Origin: Phyllobacterium sp. YR531
Lineage (GTDB): Bacteria > Pseudomonadota > Alphaproteobacteria > Rhizobiales > Rhizobiaceae
Direction of reading: 5' to 3'
Length of the DNA: 56,435 nucleotides
Assembly (NCBI RefSeq): GCF_000282595.1
Contig: NZ_AKIZ01000006.1
Coordinates: 1-56,435, forward strand
Below the pieces are notes generated by a model. It saw only the letters and a program-made list of their open reading frames with translations, had not been told where the DNA came from and did no database searches. Shown piece by piece: positions 17,846 through 27,107 of the stretch. The position numbers and the translations under genes are program-made. Each line of letters begins with the position of its first letter. Position 1 is the first letter of the stretch.

Positions 17846-18528
17846 TCCTTGCCTCCATTTGTTCCGGCCGCAGAGGCGACGGAAATTACAACGCAGCTGG
17901 TTCCGCTGGGCAGCAGCATGGCATTGCCGCCATTGTTCGGCAGCTCATAGACACTGACCTGAGCGAGATTGTTGGTGAGCTTGCTGCCCTTCGGCAGCCG
18001 GGTGGGCATGTCTGCGCATGGCACGGGGAAAGGCGCTACCCGCACAATCGAGCCTTCGCAAGCGGAACCGGTCGGCGCCGCGACGACGACACCCGCCGCT
18101 ATGCCAGTATATCCTTCGGTGGCGTAATTCATGCCGACAAGAGCCTGGACCGCATGCTGGTCCGGCGTCTCACTGTTCCAGATCGACTGGACCCCATATT
18201 GCGACCCGCCCGTCAGCAGCGCTCCAAGACCGGGGAAGACATTCGAACAGGCGAGCAGACCCGCCTGTTTCGCATGTTGCCGGAACGGCGAATCCGCAGC
18301 ATCGGCGCCGGCCTCCGGCGTGTCGGCGACTGCAGGTTGCGATAGAAGGCCACTGATGACCCCATAGCTCGTCGCGCCGTAACCGGTGGCACCGACTATC
18401 CCGATTCCGAGCAGCGACAGCGCTATCGTTTTCCACCAGTTGCGTGGCGACCCCACATTAACCTCGCTTGGCGTATCGTTATTGTGTTCCCGAGACATTA
18501 TTCTGTCATGGATCGATTGCTGGCTCAT
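17842..18528 (-). CDS. Membrane-anchored protein of unknown function
   Basis: The 228-residue protein is not recognised. A hydrophilic N-terminus of ~32 residues is followed by one membrane segment (TIALSLLGIGIVGATGYGAT, about 34-53), then an Ala/Gly-rich exported domain with five cysteines (LLACSNVF, GSACEGS, PVPCADMP, GTSCVVIS). That gives an N-in, C-out topology. It lies between the IalB-family and DUF4189 genes and is translationally coupled to the latter. The context implies a role in export, anchoring or maturation of the surface adhesin, which is inference only. Confidence 0.7.
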   Translation of the reverse strand: MSQQSIHDRIMSREHNNDTPSEVNVGSPRNWWKTIALSLLGIGIVGATGYGATSYGVISGLLSQPAVADTPEAGADAADSPFRQHAKQAGLLACSNVFPGLGALLTGGSQYGVQSIWNSETPDQHAVQALVGMNYATEGYTGIAAGVVVAAPTGSACEGSIVRVAPFPVPCADMPTRLPKGSKLTNNLAQVSVYELPNNGGNAMLLPSGTSCVVISVASAAGTNGGKE

Positions 18529-18541
18529 TCTGGATACCTCT

Positions 18542-19117
18542 TCAATTGATCGCTTCTACAGCCGCGGACAGACCGCTCAAGGGAGCGACGATACTGATCG
18601 TTTTTCCAGTTTTGGTCGTATAGGAAATGGTTGGAGAAGAGCTTTTGGAAATTTGTTCACGCATAATTGGACCAACCGGCAACATGCCGATGCAGACGGC
18701 TTGATTGCAACCGTCCAACCGAATCTTGACTGGTTCTTTTCGGCCTTGGAAAGCAACCGCTATTGGACTGTCCGAGTCTGCGATTGGTGCAGTCCGTACG
18801 ATCATATACGGACTGCCTTCTTTCGTTGCAGCAAGTGACCAACTGAATGCAATCTGTCCCAATTGATTCTCAATGGTTTGCGTGACGTTACAGACCCTTT
18901 GGCGCGCCTTGACTTTCTCATCACAAACTAACGTCCAGTTCTCAAAAGGGCGTACGGTTCGTTGATAGTCGCCGAGTTTTACATCCGATGGTGGCACCAC
19001 CTCCGACCGCTTGACTCGAAACCCGGTATTCACCTCCTGTCCCTCCGCCAATGGGCAAGACAGGATCGAAAGGGCAACCGAATATAGGAGCCAAAATGAC
19101 GTATGCCGCGACATCAT
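18542..19117 (-). CDS. Invasion-associated locus B (IalB) family protein
   Basis: The 191-residue protein has a signal peptide (about 1-26, cleaved near AEGQ). The body contains WTLVCDEKVKARQRVCNVTQ and LDGCNQAVCIGMLPVG, the paired-cysteine layout of the IalB family known from Bartonella and Brucella relatives, where it is linked to host-cell interaction. The gene starts 4 bp after the autotransporter stop. A second ATG at 19114 is equally good. Being coupled to a trimeric adhesin suggests a periplasmic or outer-membrane accessory role. Confidence 0.8.
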   Translation of the reverse strand: MMSRHTSFWLLYSVALSILSCPLAEGQEVNTGFRVKRSEVVPPSDVKLGDYQRTVRPFENWTLVCDEKVKARQRVCNVTQTIENQLGQIAFSWSLAATKEGSPYMIVRTAPIADSDSPIAVAFQGRKEPVKIRLDGCNQAVCIGMLPVGPIMREQISKSSSPTISYTTKTGKTISIVAPLSGLSAAVEAIN

Positions 19118-19121
19118 GTTC

Positions 19122-22100
19122 TCAGTTCAGCGTGAAGCTGAGACCGGCTCCCACACCCCAATGGCCGCCAGCGGTTGTGCCTGAGAGATTTGCACGTATA
19201 CGGCCGTTTTCGCTTGTGTAACCCGTACCAAAGGCAAGTGCACCAGCGTCCCGCCAGTAGCCACCACCAACGGCTACACTGACCTTCCCAGGTCGATCAT
19301 CATAGCGCAATGAGGCAGCGGCCAGACCGATGGCGGCGGCCTGACGAGCCTCGTCACGGATCGAGTCGAACTCCTGATTGAGTTGTCCGAACTTTTGATC
19401 CGTGTAGTTATTGGCTTCATTCAGCGTAGTTGTTGCGACGCTGTCGGTGTAGTCGTTCGATGTCTTGACAGCGTGAGTTACACTCTCGTTCAACTGGGAC
19501 ACATTGACAGCATCATTATCAGCCACGCCTTTTCCGACGTTGGAAATTACAACCGGTGCATTAACGTCACCACCTTGCAGGGTAATGTTGTTTGTCTTGC
19601 TTCCATCAGTATTGCGATCGTAGAAGACAGCATTGTCATTGATATTTCCAATTCCGCCCTCCAGATCCTCAATCGCTGAGTTCGTTGCATGCAACTGCGA
19701 TCCATTGATGGCGTCAGTACTATCAGCCGAAATGCGTCCAGCGGCTACGTTTGTAATCGTCCGTTCGGCACCGTCGGCACCGACACTGACCGTTCCGACA
19801 GGAGCTGTTCCAGCGAAATCATACTGCTCGCCACGGATGGTGGTTCCCGATGTCCCGACTGCGGCCTCGGTCACCGATCCGGATCCAAGAGCGACATCAT
19901 TGGCATTGTTCGCCTGAGCCCCGTTGCCGAGGGCGACAGCGCCTTGGCCAACAGCCGATGATCCATGCCCGGCTGCCAAACTATCGGTGCCGCTTGCAAC
20001 GCTCTCGGGTCCGATAGCGACGCTGTCCGTTCCCGTTGCCGATGAATCGGCCAATGTTGAGTTCGCGTGGAAATATTTGATACCCCCACCGTTGTTGATC
20101 TGGTTGTTGAGGGTTGTCAGGCTGGCATCTACAGCCGTGAAACCATCATAAACGGTGGTGTAGTTGCCGCCCTGGATATTGTAGGTCGGTCCAGTAATCG
20201 TGCCGTCGGGATTGACAACAGAGCCGCCTCCCAGATGGTTGGTGATCTGCGTTCCCAAACCTCTCAACTGGCTCACATTCACAGCATCCGTTTCGGCAGA
20301 ACCAGCCGCAAGATTGGTCAGTTTGCGTTCCGTGCCCACCCCGCCGATGGAGACTTCACCGAACGACGTCTGCGGAGCCGCAAGCGCGAATGCCGTATAG
20401 CCGGTCTGTGCCCCGACCGTCGTCACCGACTGCGCGCCGAGAGCGACGCTGTTGATGTGGTTGCTCTCGGCACCGGCGCCAAGGGCCACCGACTGGATAC
20501 CGGCCGCCGTGGCCTGGGTGCCGAGCGCAATGCCGTCAGCCAGGAGCACATGCGCGCCCTGACCGATCGCCGTGCCGCCGGGCGCTGTCTGATCGACAAT
20601 CGCGCCATTGCCGATGCCGACGCCATTATCGCCATTGACGACGGTGGTCGGGCCGACGGCAATCGATTCCGCACCGACAGCTAAAGAATCCCCGGCCGTG
20701 GAATTGGCATGGAAATACATGGACGGCGTAGCGGCAACTGAAGCAATGGCACCCTGGAGCTGGCGTATCGTAACGGCATCCTGGGAATCGGTACCATCTG
20801 CAACATTGGTGATCTGCCGGTAGGATGTAGCGGTACCGACCGACACCGCGCCCAGCAGCGTCTTGTCCGTGGTGTTGTATTCAATGAAGTTGGTTGGACC
20901 CGCTGCAATCTGACCTGTTGCGGGCGCCAGCGCACGATCTGAGATCGATCCGGATCCGAGTGCTATACCGCCCAAAATTGTGGACTGGCTTTCTCTTCCA
21001 AGTGCCAGCGAACTGTCGGCAATGGCAGTGGCATTATATCCAACAGCAGTAGATCCCACACCTTGAGCAGACGAGTCGCTTACCGCCAGGGTTCGATCAT
21101 TCGTGCGCACATAACGAATGCCGTCGCCATTCGCATCCGTATAGGCGGTGGAGGTATCGCCCGCGATATTGTTGATCGTATCGCCGATATCGCCGATGGA
21201 ATCGCCGAGATTGGCGATGTCGGTCGTATTGGTCGTCACCTGCTGGTTGGTCGCGAAGAGCTGCGAACCATTGACCGCATCCGTGGACGCGCCGGAGAGC
21301 TGGCCCGCTGCAACGTTCTGCACCTGGCGCTCTGCCCCTGCGGATCCGACGGAGAGTGCACCGGCCGGAGCGTCGCCGGCAAAGGCGTAGTTCACGCCGC
21401 CGATGGTGGTACCGCCGACTGCGGTCGTCACGCCGCTTGCCGAATTCAGGCCTATCGCCACATCGCCGGCATTGTTGGCGACCGCGTTTGGACCGATCGC
21501 GACGGAATCCGTGCCGATGGCCTGCGAGTCAGGCAGCGTCGAATTGGCATGGAAATATTTGATGCCGCCGCCATTGTTGATGTTGGTGATGGTCGTTGCG
21601 ATGCTGTCCACCGCCTGGTTCGTCGCGAAGAGCTGCGAACCGTTGATGCCATCGGTCGAGGCGGCACTGATGCGGCCGGCGGCCACATTGGTGATTGTCC
21701 GCTCCGCGCCGGCAGCGCCGATGCTGACGGTGGAGGTAGGCGTCGCGGTTCCGGCGAAATTATAGGTCGTGCCGGCGATCACCGTGCTGGCGGTGCCGAC
21801 TGCGACGTCCGTGACCGAACCCGAACCCAATGCGACGTCGTCGGCATTGTTGGCAACGGCCGTATCGCCAAGGGCGACCGCACCCGCTGCGCCTGCGCGG
21901 CTCGTATTGCCAAGCGCAACCGAACCCTGGCCGATCGCGACATTGCTGTTGCCGATCGCCACGGCGCCATTGGCCATGTTGGCCGCCGTTGCGCTGGCCG
22001 TGCCATCCGCATTGGCGATGTTGTTCGCACCGCCGGTGAAGGCGCCTGTGCCGCTCGCATAGCTCGGATCACCGATCGAAACTGCGCCGTCGCCATAAGC

Positions 22101-23657
22101 GACATTGTCCGCGCCGATGGCCACAGCCTTGCCGCCGCCTGCATTGGCCCTGGTGCCGATCGCTACGGCATCGGCCGCATCAGCCACCGCGGCATTGCCC
22201 ATTGCGATCGCGTTGTCGGCGCTCGCAGCGGTCGTTGCGCCGATGGCGATGGACCCGGTTGCGCTCGCAGTGCTGGTCGCGCCAATCACAATGGAGTAGT
22301 CGCCAGACGCGGCGGATCCTGCGCTACCTAACGCGGTAGCACCGGCGCCAGTGGCGTTGACGGAGACGCCGAGTGCGACGGCCTGCGTTGCCGTCGCGTT
22401 AGTCGATGAGCCCATGGCGATGGCGCCATCCGCCGTGGCATTGGCCAGCGTACCGAACGCCATCGCATTGTTCTTATCCGCAAGCGCATTGGTGCCGATC
22501 GCGATGCTGTTAGGTATGGCCGTGTCGGCCTGAACGCCTGCAATCGCGCCGAGGCCGAATGCGATCGACTGGTTGCCCCAGGCCTTGGCTGTGTTACCCA
22601 TTGCCGTCGCGCTGGTGCCCGTTGCACTGGCCAGGACGCCGACGGCAATGGACCTTTCCTGAGATGCCAGCACATCGGTGCCAAGGGCGATGGCGCCCTG
22701 TGCCAGCGCACCCGTTCCCACGACAGTGCGCCCGCCAATATTGATGGAGTTGATCGCGGACGCGGTCGCCTGGAAGCCGATGGCGACGGCATTTTGCTGA
22801 CTTGCGCTGGCGCTGTTGCCCTGGGCAAAGGCATCGATTCCCGACGCGGTTGCCTGAAATCCGAGCGCGGTGGCGCGCAGCCCGCTCGCATTGGCGTCCT
22901 GGCCGATGGCGACCGTAACGTCGCCGCTCGCCAGGGCCCTCACGCCGAACGCCATCGCTGCGGCACCGGTCGCATCGGCGGAGTTGCCGAGTGCGACGGA
23001 ATTGACCCCCGACGCCACGGTGGCGGTGCCTAGAGCGTAAGCGCCATCGGCAGATGCGTTGGCATTGATACCTATCGACGCGGCATTGGTCCCGGTCGCC
23101 CGGCTTTGGGTACCTATCGCAACGGCGTTGGCCTGAGCCGTCACATCCGTGCCGATTCCGATGGCGCCGCCAGCCAATGCGCCTGTCCCGGCGCCGGTGC
23201 GAGCGCCCAGATAGATCGAGTTGATGCTTGAGGAATAAGCCCCGAAACCTATGGCGATGGCATTCAGTGCTTCGCTACGAGAGACAAGCCCTACTGCGAT
23301 CCCCCCGCCGACAGTGGCGGCCGCACTAGCGCCCAGCGCGGTTGCCCCATGCCCCGTGGCCGTGGCCGACAAGCCCATGCATGAGGCAGTGGAGGAATAT
23401 GCGTTGTAAGGCGCTGCAGCACAATTTACTGTCTGAGCTTGAGCTGACCCCGAGAAGCCACCGATCGCCACTGCGACGCCGCCTACACCTAACATCCCGA
23501 GCCCCAGACCCTTGCGCTGAACGCCAAGAACGCGATGTGCCAGGCGCAGGATCGCCATCAGCCGGCGCCGGTGTGAGGCGCTGTCTTTGCGGGTCTGGTC
23601 GCTGCACAGTCCAAGGCGGAACATACGCTGGACAGAACGTTGCATGTATTCAATCAT
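19122..23657 (-). CDS. YadA-like trimeric autotransporter adhesin
   Basis: The 1511-residue surface protein has a long signal sequence (about 75 residues, extended N-region then a hydrophobic stretch ending SGSAQAQ). A passenger of repeated 14-residue YadA head motifs (pattern xAxAxGxxAxAxxxxS) follows, then several neck motifs (NVAAGxxxxxSTDAVNGSQL) and repeats of a FHANST block. A C-terminal coiled coil leads to the YadA beta-barrel anchor (RQAAAIGLAAASLRY, then VAVGGGYW). Homotrimers form the outer-membrane pore and display the passenger as a fibre for adhesion. The protein ends SFTLN rather than with an aromatic residue. A GAGGA ribosome site precedes the ATG, which overlaps the upstream stop by 4 bp. 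Repeat-rich coding makes this gene prone to length variation. Confidence 0.9.
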   Translation of the reverse strand: MIEYMQRSVQRMFRLGLCSDQTRKDSASHRRRLMAILRLAHRVLGVQRKGLGLGMLGVGGVAVAIGGFSGSAQAQTVNCAAAPYNAYSSTASCMGLSATATGHGATALGASAAATVGGGIAVGLVSRSEALNAIAIGFGAYSSSINSIYLGARTGAGTGALAGGAIGIGTDVTAQANAVAIGTQSRATGTNAASIGINANASADGAYALGTATVASGVNSVALGNSADATGAAAMAFGVRALASGDVTVAIGQDANASGLRATALGFQATASGIDAFAQGNSASASQQNAVAIGFQATASAINSINIGGRTVVGTGALAQGAIALGTDVLASQERSIAVGVLASATGTSATAMGNTAKAWGNQSIAFGLGAIAGVQADTAIPNSIAIGTNALADKNNAMAFGTLANATADGAIAMGSSTNATATQAVALGVSVNATGAGATALGSAGSAASGDYSIVIGATSTASATGSIAIGATTAASADNAIAMGNAAVADAADAVAIGTRANAGGGKAVAIGADNVAYGDGAVSIGDPSYASGTGAFTGGANNIANADGTASATAANMANGAVAIGNSNVAIGQGSVALGNTSRAGAAGAVALGDTAVANNADDVALGSGSVTDVAVGTASTVIAGTTYNFAGTATPTSTVSIGAAGAERTITNVAAGRISAASTDGINGSQLFATNQAVDSIATTITNINNGGGIKYFHANSTLPDSQAIGTDSVAIGPNAVANNAGDVAIGLNSASGVTTAVGGTTIGGVNYAFAGDAPAGALSVGSAGAERQVQNVAAGQLSGASTDAVNGSQLFATNQQVTTNTTDIANLGDSIGDIGDTINNIAGDTSTAYTDANGDGIRYVRTNDRTLAVSDSSAQGVGSTAVGYNATAIADSSLALGRESQSTILGGIALGSGSISDRALAPATGQIAAGPTNFIEYNTTDKTLLGAVSVGTATSYRQITNVADGTDSQDAVTIRQLQGAIASVAATPSMYFHANSTAGDSLAVGAESIAVGPTTVVNGDNGVGIGNGAIVDQTAPGGTAIGQGAHVLLADGIALGTQATAAGIQSVALGAGAESNHINSVALGAQSVTTVGAQTGYTAFALAAPQTSFGEVSIGGVGTERKLTNLAAGSAETDAVNVSQLRGLGTQITNHLGGGSVVNPDGTITGPTYNIQGGNYTTVYDGFTAVDASLTTLNNQINNGGGIKYFHANSTLADSSATGTDSVAIGPESVASGTDSLAAGHGSSAVGQGAVALGNGAQANNANDVALGSGSVTEAAVGTSGTTIRGEQYDFAGTAPVGTVSVGADGAERTITNVAAGRISADSTDAINGSQLHATNSAIEDLEGGIGNINDNAVFYDRNTDGSKTNNITLQGGDVNAPVVISNVGKGVADNDAVNVSQLNESVTHAVKTSNDYTDSVATTTLNEANNYTDQKFGQLNQEFDSIRDEARQAAAIGLAAASLRYDDRPGKVSVAVGGGYWRDAGALAFGTGYTSENGRIRANLSGTTAGGHWGVGAGLSFTLN

Positions 23658-24076
23658 TGCGTTTCCTCGCTTTTGACCAGGCGTTCCAGGGCACTGGAAT
23701 TCGCATCTTCGCCTGCAGGTTCTTCGGTGACGTTTGCGCGTTGCGACAACGCGCTTCCTACTCTCTCGCCCTTACTCTCGATGAGCGTCCGGGCACTTTC
23801 GATCCATGGCTGCGACGCCGGCGGCACGCTGCGCAAAGCAGCCTCCGTCCGCTCCGGCGTCAGCTTGGCCGACACCAGCGCATGGCAGATTTCATAATGG
23901 GAACCCGGGTTTTCCTTGGCGAACTGCGGTGTCGTCAGCCCCAACACAAAACACGCGAAGAGATGATCGAGCTCCGCTGACGTCATGCGGCCCGCATATT
24001 GCTTGTCAATAACCGACCAGACCGCTTCGACTTTGAGAGCAAAAACTTCAATGTCAGGAGACTGCATCTGGCTCAT
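23654..24076 (-). CDS. Unknown protein at head of autotransporter operon
   Basis: The 140-residue protein (start chosen at MSQMQSPD; an ATG at 24160 is possible) is not recognised. It is mainly helical, with no signal peptide or membrane segment. Its stop codon overlaps the autotransporter start by 4 bp, so the two are translated together. It may be a cytoplasmic helper of adhesin secretion or simply the first operon gene. The promoter should lie in the AT-rich 24080-24300 interval. Confidence 0.65.
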   Translation of the reverse strand: MSQMQSPDIEVFALKVEAVWSVIDKQYAGRMTSAELDHLFACFVLGLTTPQFAKENPGSHYEICHALVSAKLTPERTEAALRSVPPASQPWIESARTLIESKGERVGSALSQRANVTEEPAGEDANSSALERLVKSEETQ

Positions 24077-24300
24077 ATTTGGCGAACCCAATTCGAGCCA
24101 TACAAAATGCAGAAATCTGTCATACGACCCCCATCGCAAAGCGAAATCTACGCGGTCCACTGGCCGCCCTGAACGCTATTGACAGGTCAATTTTTCAACA
24201 AAGTCATTACACAAAAAAACCGCATTTGTAGATTCGTGCTCAATAACGCAATCAAATGCGCCTTTTTCTAATTAATTCGATGTATGTCGTGGTAAAAACG

Positions 24301-25212
24301 TCACTCAGAGAAGCCAGAGTTGCAGGCGCTTCGAACTTGGCCTGGGGTAAGATTTTTGAGCCGCTTCATCGTATTTGTCAGATGGCTTTGGCTTGAAAAA
24401 CCAGACCGATGTGCAATCTCAAATATTGGAAGGCTGGTTTGAGTTAGGAGCGTCTCCGCTTCCTCCAGTCGAACTTTGGTTAAATACTGATGTGGCGGCA
24501 TCCCGAACGTGAGCGTAAAGGCTCGAATGAAATGGCTTGGCGAAGACTGGGCAATGCTCGCCATTGAAAGTATCGTCAGGTTCTCAGCCAAATTCTGGTG
24601 GATATACTCGCGGATACGTTTCTCATTATGCCCAGCCAAGCGCGTTTGTATCCGTTTTGTAAGTGTATGTGCCGAGTAATTTCTGATGATATGGACACCC
24701 AATACGGTAATCAAAGCGTCGAGATATATTGGATTGATTGCAGCGCTGGATAATTCTTTGGCCATCGCTGTCCCAATGCGTAATGCTCTAAGGTCAACGT
24801 GACCGAATTTTGCGGGGCGGAGGTTCCACGTATTCCCATCAAGTTCTGTGGCTGCCAGTGCTGCGTAAATATTCCGTCCGAACGCAACGGCAATATTTCT
24901 TTTCGTACCTGACCAGCGCAGAGTTCGATCAATATCGGCAGGGTTGACCACCAAAGCACCTACCGGTGCATTAAATTGGTGCATCCTGTCGCTCGCGAAT
25001 GCAGCCTCCATTCCAGTCGATGGAGAAAGCATGATACTGGCAACGTCCACACTCGTGTGGAAACTCATCGAACCTGCAGGTCTGGTGGCCTTGATCACTG
25101 CACCGATGGCCGTCTCAAATCGCGGTCCAACGCTTTCGGGAATCGCGTTCAACAATCCCGAAGAATTCGAAAGATCAAGATGTACAAGCGAATGGGTTAT
25201 CGGCGTATTCAT
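24301..25212 (-). CDS. AraC family transcriptional regulator
   Basis: The 303-residue protein has a C-terminal AraC DNA-binding domain (about residues 195-298) with two helix-turn-helices: LTILSMASIAQSSPSHFIRA and LPIFEIAHRSGFSSQSHLTN, followed by the family PGQ element (LTPGQVRSAC). The N-terminal ~180 residues have no domain I recognise. It lies immediately upstream of and co-directional with the autotransporter operon, 224 bp away, so it is the obvious candidate activator of that operon, but nothing proves it. Confidence 0.85.
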   Translation of the reverse strand: MNTPITHSLVHLDLSNSSGLLNAIPESVGPRFETAIGAVIKATRPAGSMSFHTSVDVASIMLSPSTGMEAAFASDRMHQFNAPVGALVVNPADIDRTLRWSGTKRNIAVAFGRNIYAALAATELDGNTWNLRPAKFGHVDLRALRIGTAMAKELSSAAINPIYLDALITVLGVHIIRNYSAHTLTKRIQTRLAGHNEKRIREYIHQNLAENLTILSMASIAQSSPSHFIRAFTLTFGMPPHQYLTKVRLEEAETLLTQTSLPIFEIAHRSGFSSQSHLTNTMKRLKNLTPGQVRSACNSGFSE

Positions 25213-25787
25213 ATTTTATAACGCTGTGCCCCCGGGTTATATTCAATGATAGCCGTGACCCTTGCCGGAAAATAGGCAAGAGATACGCTACTCGTCATTG
25301 AGTAACGTTGATTTGCAATGTATTGGTTAAACACTCTGATAAGTTTCGCCACTCGTCAGCGTCGGGACGCCTGAAGTCGGTGACACTCTTCACGCCGAAA
25401 AAATCATATAAATCAAAAGTTGTAAATATTGGAAATTGTCATCTCCGGCTAGTGCGAAACAGAAGAAACAGCGGTGCCGGTTTCACGCACGGGGATAAAT
25501 GCTTATAAAACATATGACTATCAACGGGTGATCTGCGAAGGCTGCGATCTATTCGTGGGCATCGTTTACGGCTTTTATAGCAATAATGTGTAACAGAAGA
25601 AATTTTATGCAAAGGCTGCGGCAAGGATTTAGACTACGCAGTCTAATTTCTTGAAACCTCTTTCTTCAATTTCTCTGTACTAATCTTGCTTTCCCGCTGA
25701 CGATAATGAGAAGAATACATTGGGGCGACTCGCAGCATCGCAAGCGCCTTTGAGATCGTGTCCGTATTCAACGCCATGCTCGGGATC
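25213..25787. other. AT-rich intergenic region, no gene seen
   Basis: No convincing frame occurs; a 61-codon minus-strand frame at 25439-25624 lacks a ribosome site and domain. A TACTC/GAGTA dyad lies near 25290-25306. The region should carry the promoter of the AraC gene. Confidence 0.45.
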
Positions 25788-26177
25788 TTAGGACACCTCG
25801 TCCACAGCACGCCTTATAATTGCTGTAATCCTCTCAGGCTCGAAAGGTTTCGATAAAATTCTTGCGCTTGGTGGCAACGCTGCAAGGCAGAGAGTTTTAT
25901 CAGTTGTTATGAACAGGGCCACGTGGGGAAATTGCTTAGCTATCATTTTTGCAAGAGTTGTATTGGTCGTTGCTCCTCCCTGAGCATACTCAACAATAAC
26001 AGCATTTATATCGGTGCGAGTTTGTAGTGCTGCGTAGGCCTCTTCGGTAGTCGTCACATCGATGACCTTGAAACCGGCACCCTCGAGAGATTCGCTAATG
26101 AAGAAATTCAAGAATAGATCTTTCACTACAAGGAGCACAACAACGGAAGATATTGATTCTGGTTCGAGTTCGTTCAT
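25788..26177 (-). CDS. Atypical receiver-domain protein lacking the phosphoacceptor Asp
   Basis: The 129-residue protein is a stand-alone response-regulator receiver domain by overall pattern: strand VVVLLVV, helix LFLNFFISESLEGAGFKVID, a third strand INAVIVEY, and ILSKPFEPERI with the conserved Lys110. The acidic pocket is reduced to KD (19-20) instead of two acids, and the phosphoacceptor aspartate is replaced by Glu63 in VIVEYAQGG. It therefore probably does not work by phosphotransfer; Glu may mimic the active state. No output domain or partner kinase is adjacent. Confidence 0.7.
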   Translation of the reverse strand: MNELEPESISSVVVLLVVKDLFLNFFISESLEGAGFKVIDVTTTEEAYAALQTRTDINAVIVEYAQGGATTNTTLAKMIAKQFPHVALFITTDKTLCLAALPPSARILSKPFEPERITAIIRRAVDEVS

Positions 26178-26740
26178 CTAATGCCCCACATAAATTCGAC
26201 TATAAGCGTAAACGCTGAGATGAAACCACGAGCGCATACGGCAAAATCCAGCAGAAATTCGAATTAATTTCATAGTATCGTCTGCTGATGCTAAAAAACA
26301 GCCCTGTCATTTGAACCAGATTCAACTCGCAGCCCCTCGCCTCCATTATTTATACACGATTGCAAGTGACGGCCGACATTAGCCGTCGGTTAGGGCTTTC
26401 TACATTCCGTATAATGCCGCAAACGCTCTTTTAAAGGCGACCGGCGCGCACTACAGGACAAAAAGACGCAGAAAGTTGAAGGCTTTGTAGCCACGACGGA
26501 GAGAATTGCCTGATAGGCACGACATTCGGCTTGATCGCGAGCTCGTCAGATGGACTGTGATCGTGACTTACCTCGGCCAAGCTGCGACTACTAGTAAGTG
26601 CGATACGACAGCATCGTCAGGATAGCGTCATTATCCATTGATAAAAGTGGCGAAGCTCCCACTCAGCTACGAATCTTCAAATCGAACGAGAGGAATGCCT
26701 TTCTACAGCCTGTGTACGAAGCCGATATGCGTATGATTGT
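26178..26740. other. Intergenic region, no gene seen
   Basis: About 560 bp without a supported gene. It includes a small dyad GACGGC/GCCGTC near 26366-26386 and TATAAT-like sequence at about 26410. It ends at the conserved site upstream of the XRE gene. Confidence 0.4.
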
Positions 26741-26748
26741 ATCAAATA

Positions 26749-26762
26749 CTCTGTAGATGAAT
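26749..26762 (+). promoter_or_regulatory. Conserved site upstream of the XRE gene
   Basis: CTCTGTAGATGAAT is identical to 35124-35137, upstream of the peptide operon, and its last 11 bases recur at 16605-16615 in the XRE relic. It lies 28 bp before the XRE start codon. It is a candidate autoregulatory operator or -10 region; inference. Confidence 0.5.
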
Positions 26763-26789
26763 GCACTGCAACGCGCATGACTCCGATTG

Positions 26790-27047
26790 ATGGATATTCG
26801 AGAGATCTTTGCGTTGAATCTCAGGACATTGCGAAACGCCAGAGGGCTTTCGCAAGAGGAGCTCGCGCATCGCGCAAACATCCATCGGACCTATATCAGT
26901 TCTCTGGAAAGGTGCCTCTACAGCCCGACTATCGATATGGTCGACGGCATTGCTCAGATACTGGGTGTGGAAGCGTTCGAATTACTCATTTCAAAGTACG
27001 GCCCCAAAACGACCAAATCCGGTTCCGACGTCTCGTCAGATATTTAA
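26790..27047 (+). CDS. Small XRE family (HTH_3) regulator
   Basis: The 85-residue protein is almost entirely one Cro/CI-type helix-turn-helix domain: LRTLRNARGLSQEELAHRAN with the recognition helix IHRTYISSLE (residues 31-40), then SPTIDMVDGIAQILGVEAFE. Such regulators bind as dimers to short palindromes. The start is taken at the ATG at 26790 (a TTG codon precedes it); no ribosome site is visible, so the message may be leaderless or poorly translated. It is convergent with peptidase T, 60 bp away, and its upstream motif is shared with the promoter region of the peptide operon. A decayed copy is at 16595-16724. Confidence 0.8.
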   Translation: MDIREIFALNLRTLRNARGLSQEELAHRANIHRTYISSLERCLYSPTIDMVDGIAQILGVEAFELLISKYGPKTTKSGSDVSSDI

Positions 27048-27107
27048 CTTCGACACAAAGGGCCTCCCCTTTTCCCATCTTGCAGTATTTGGAAGTGACC
27101 TGGCTCA

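Noticed and set aside
19683-22331. Long open frames opposite the autotransporter gene, one of 422 codons
   Set aside because: They lie on the strand opposite the repetitive adhesin gene, and their sequence is a mirror of its Ala/Gly codon repeats, with no domain or ribosome site.
25439-25624. A 61-codon minus-strand frame
   Set aside because: No ribosome site, domain or coding-like composition.
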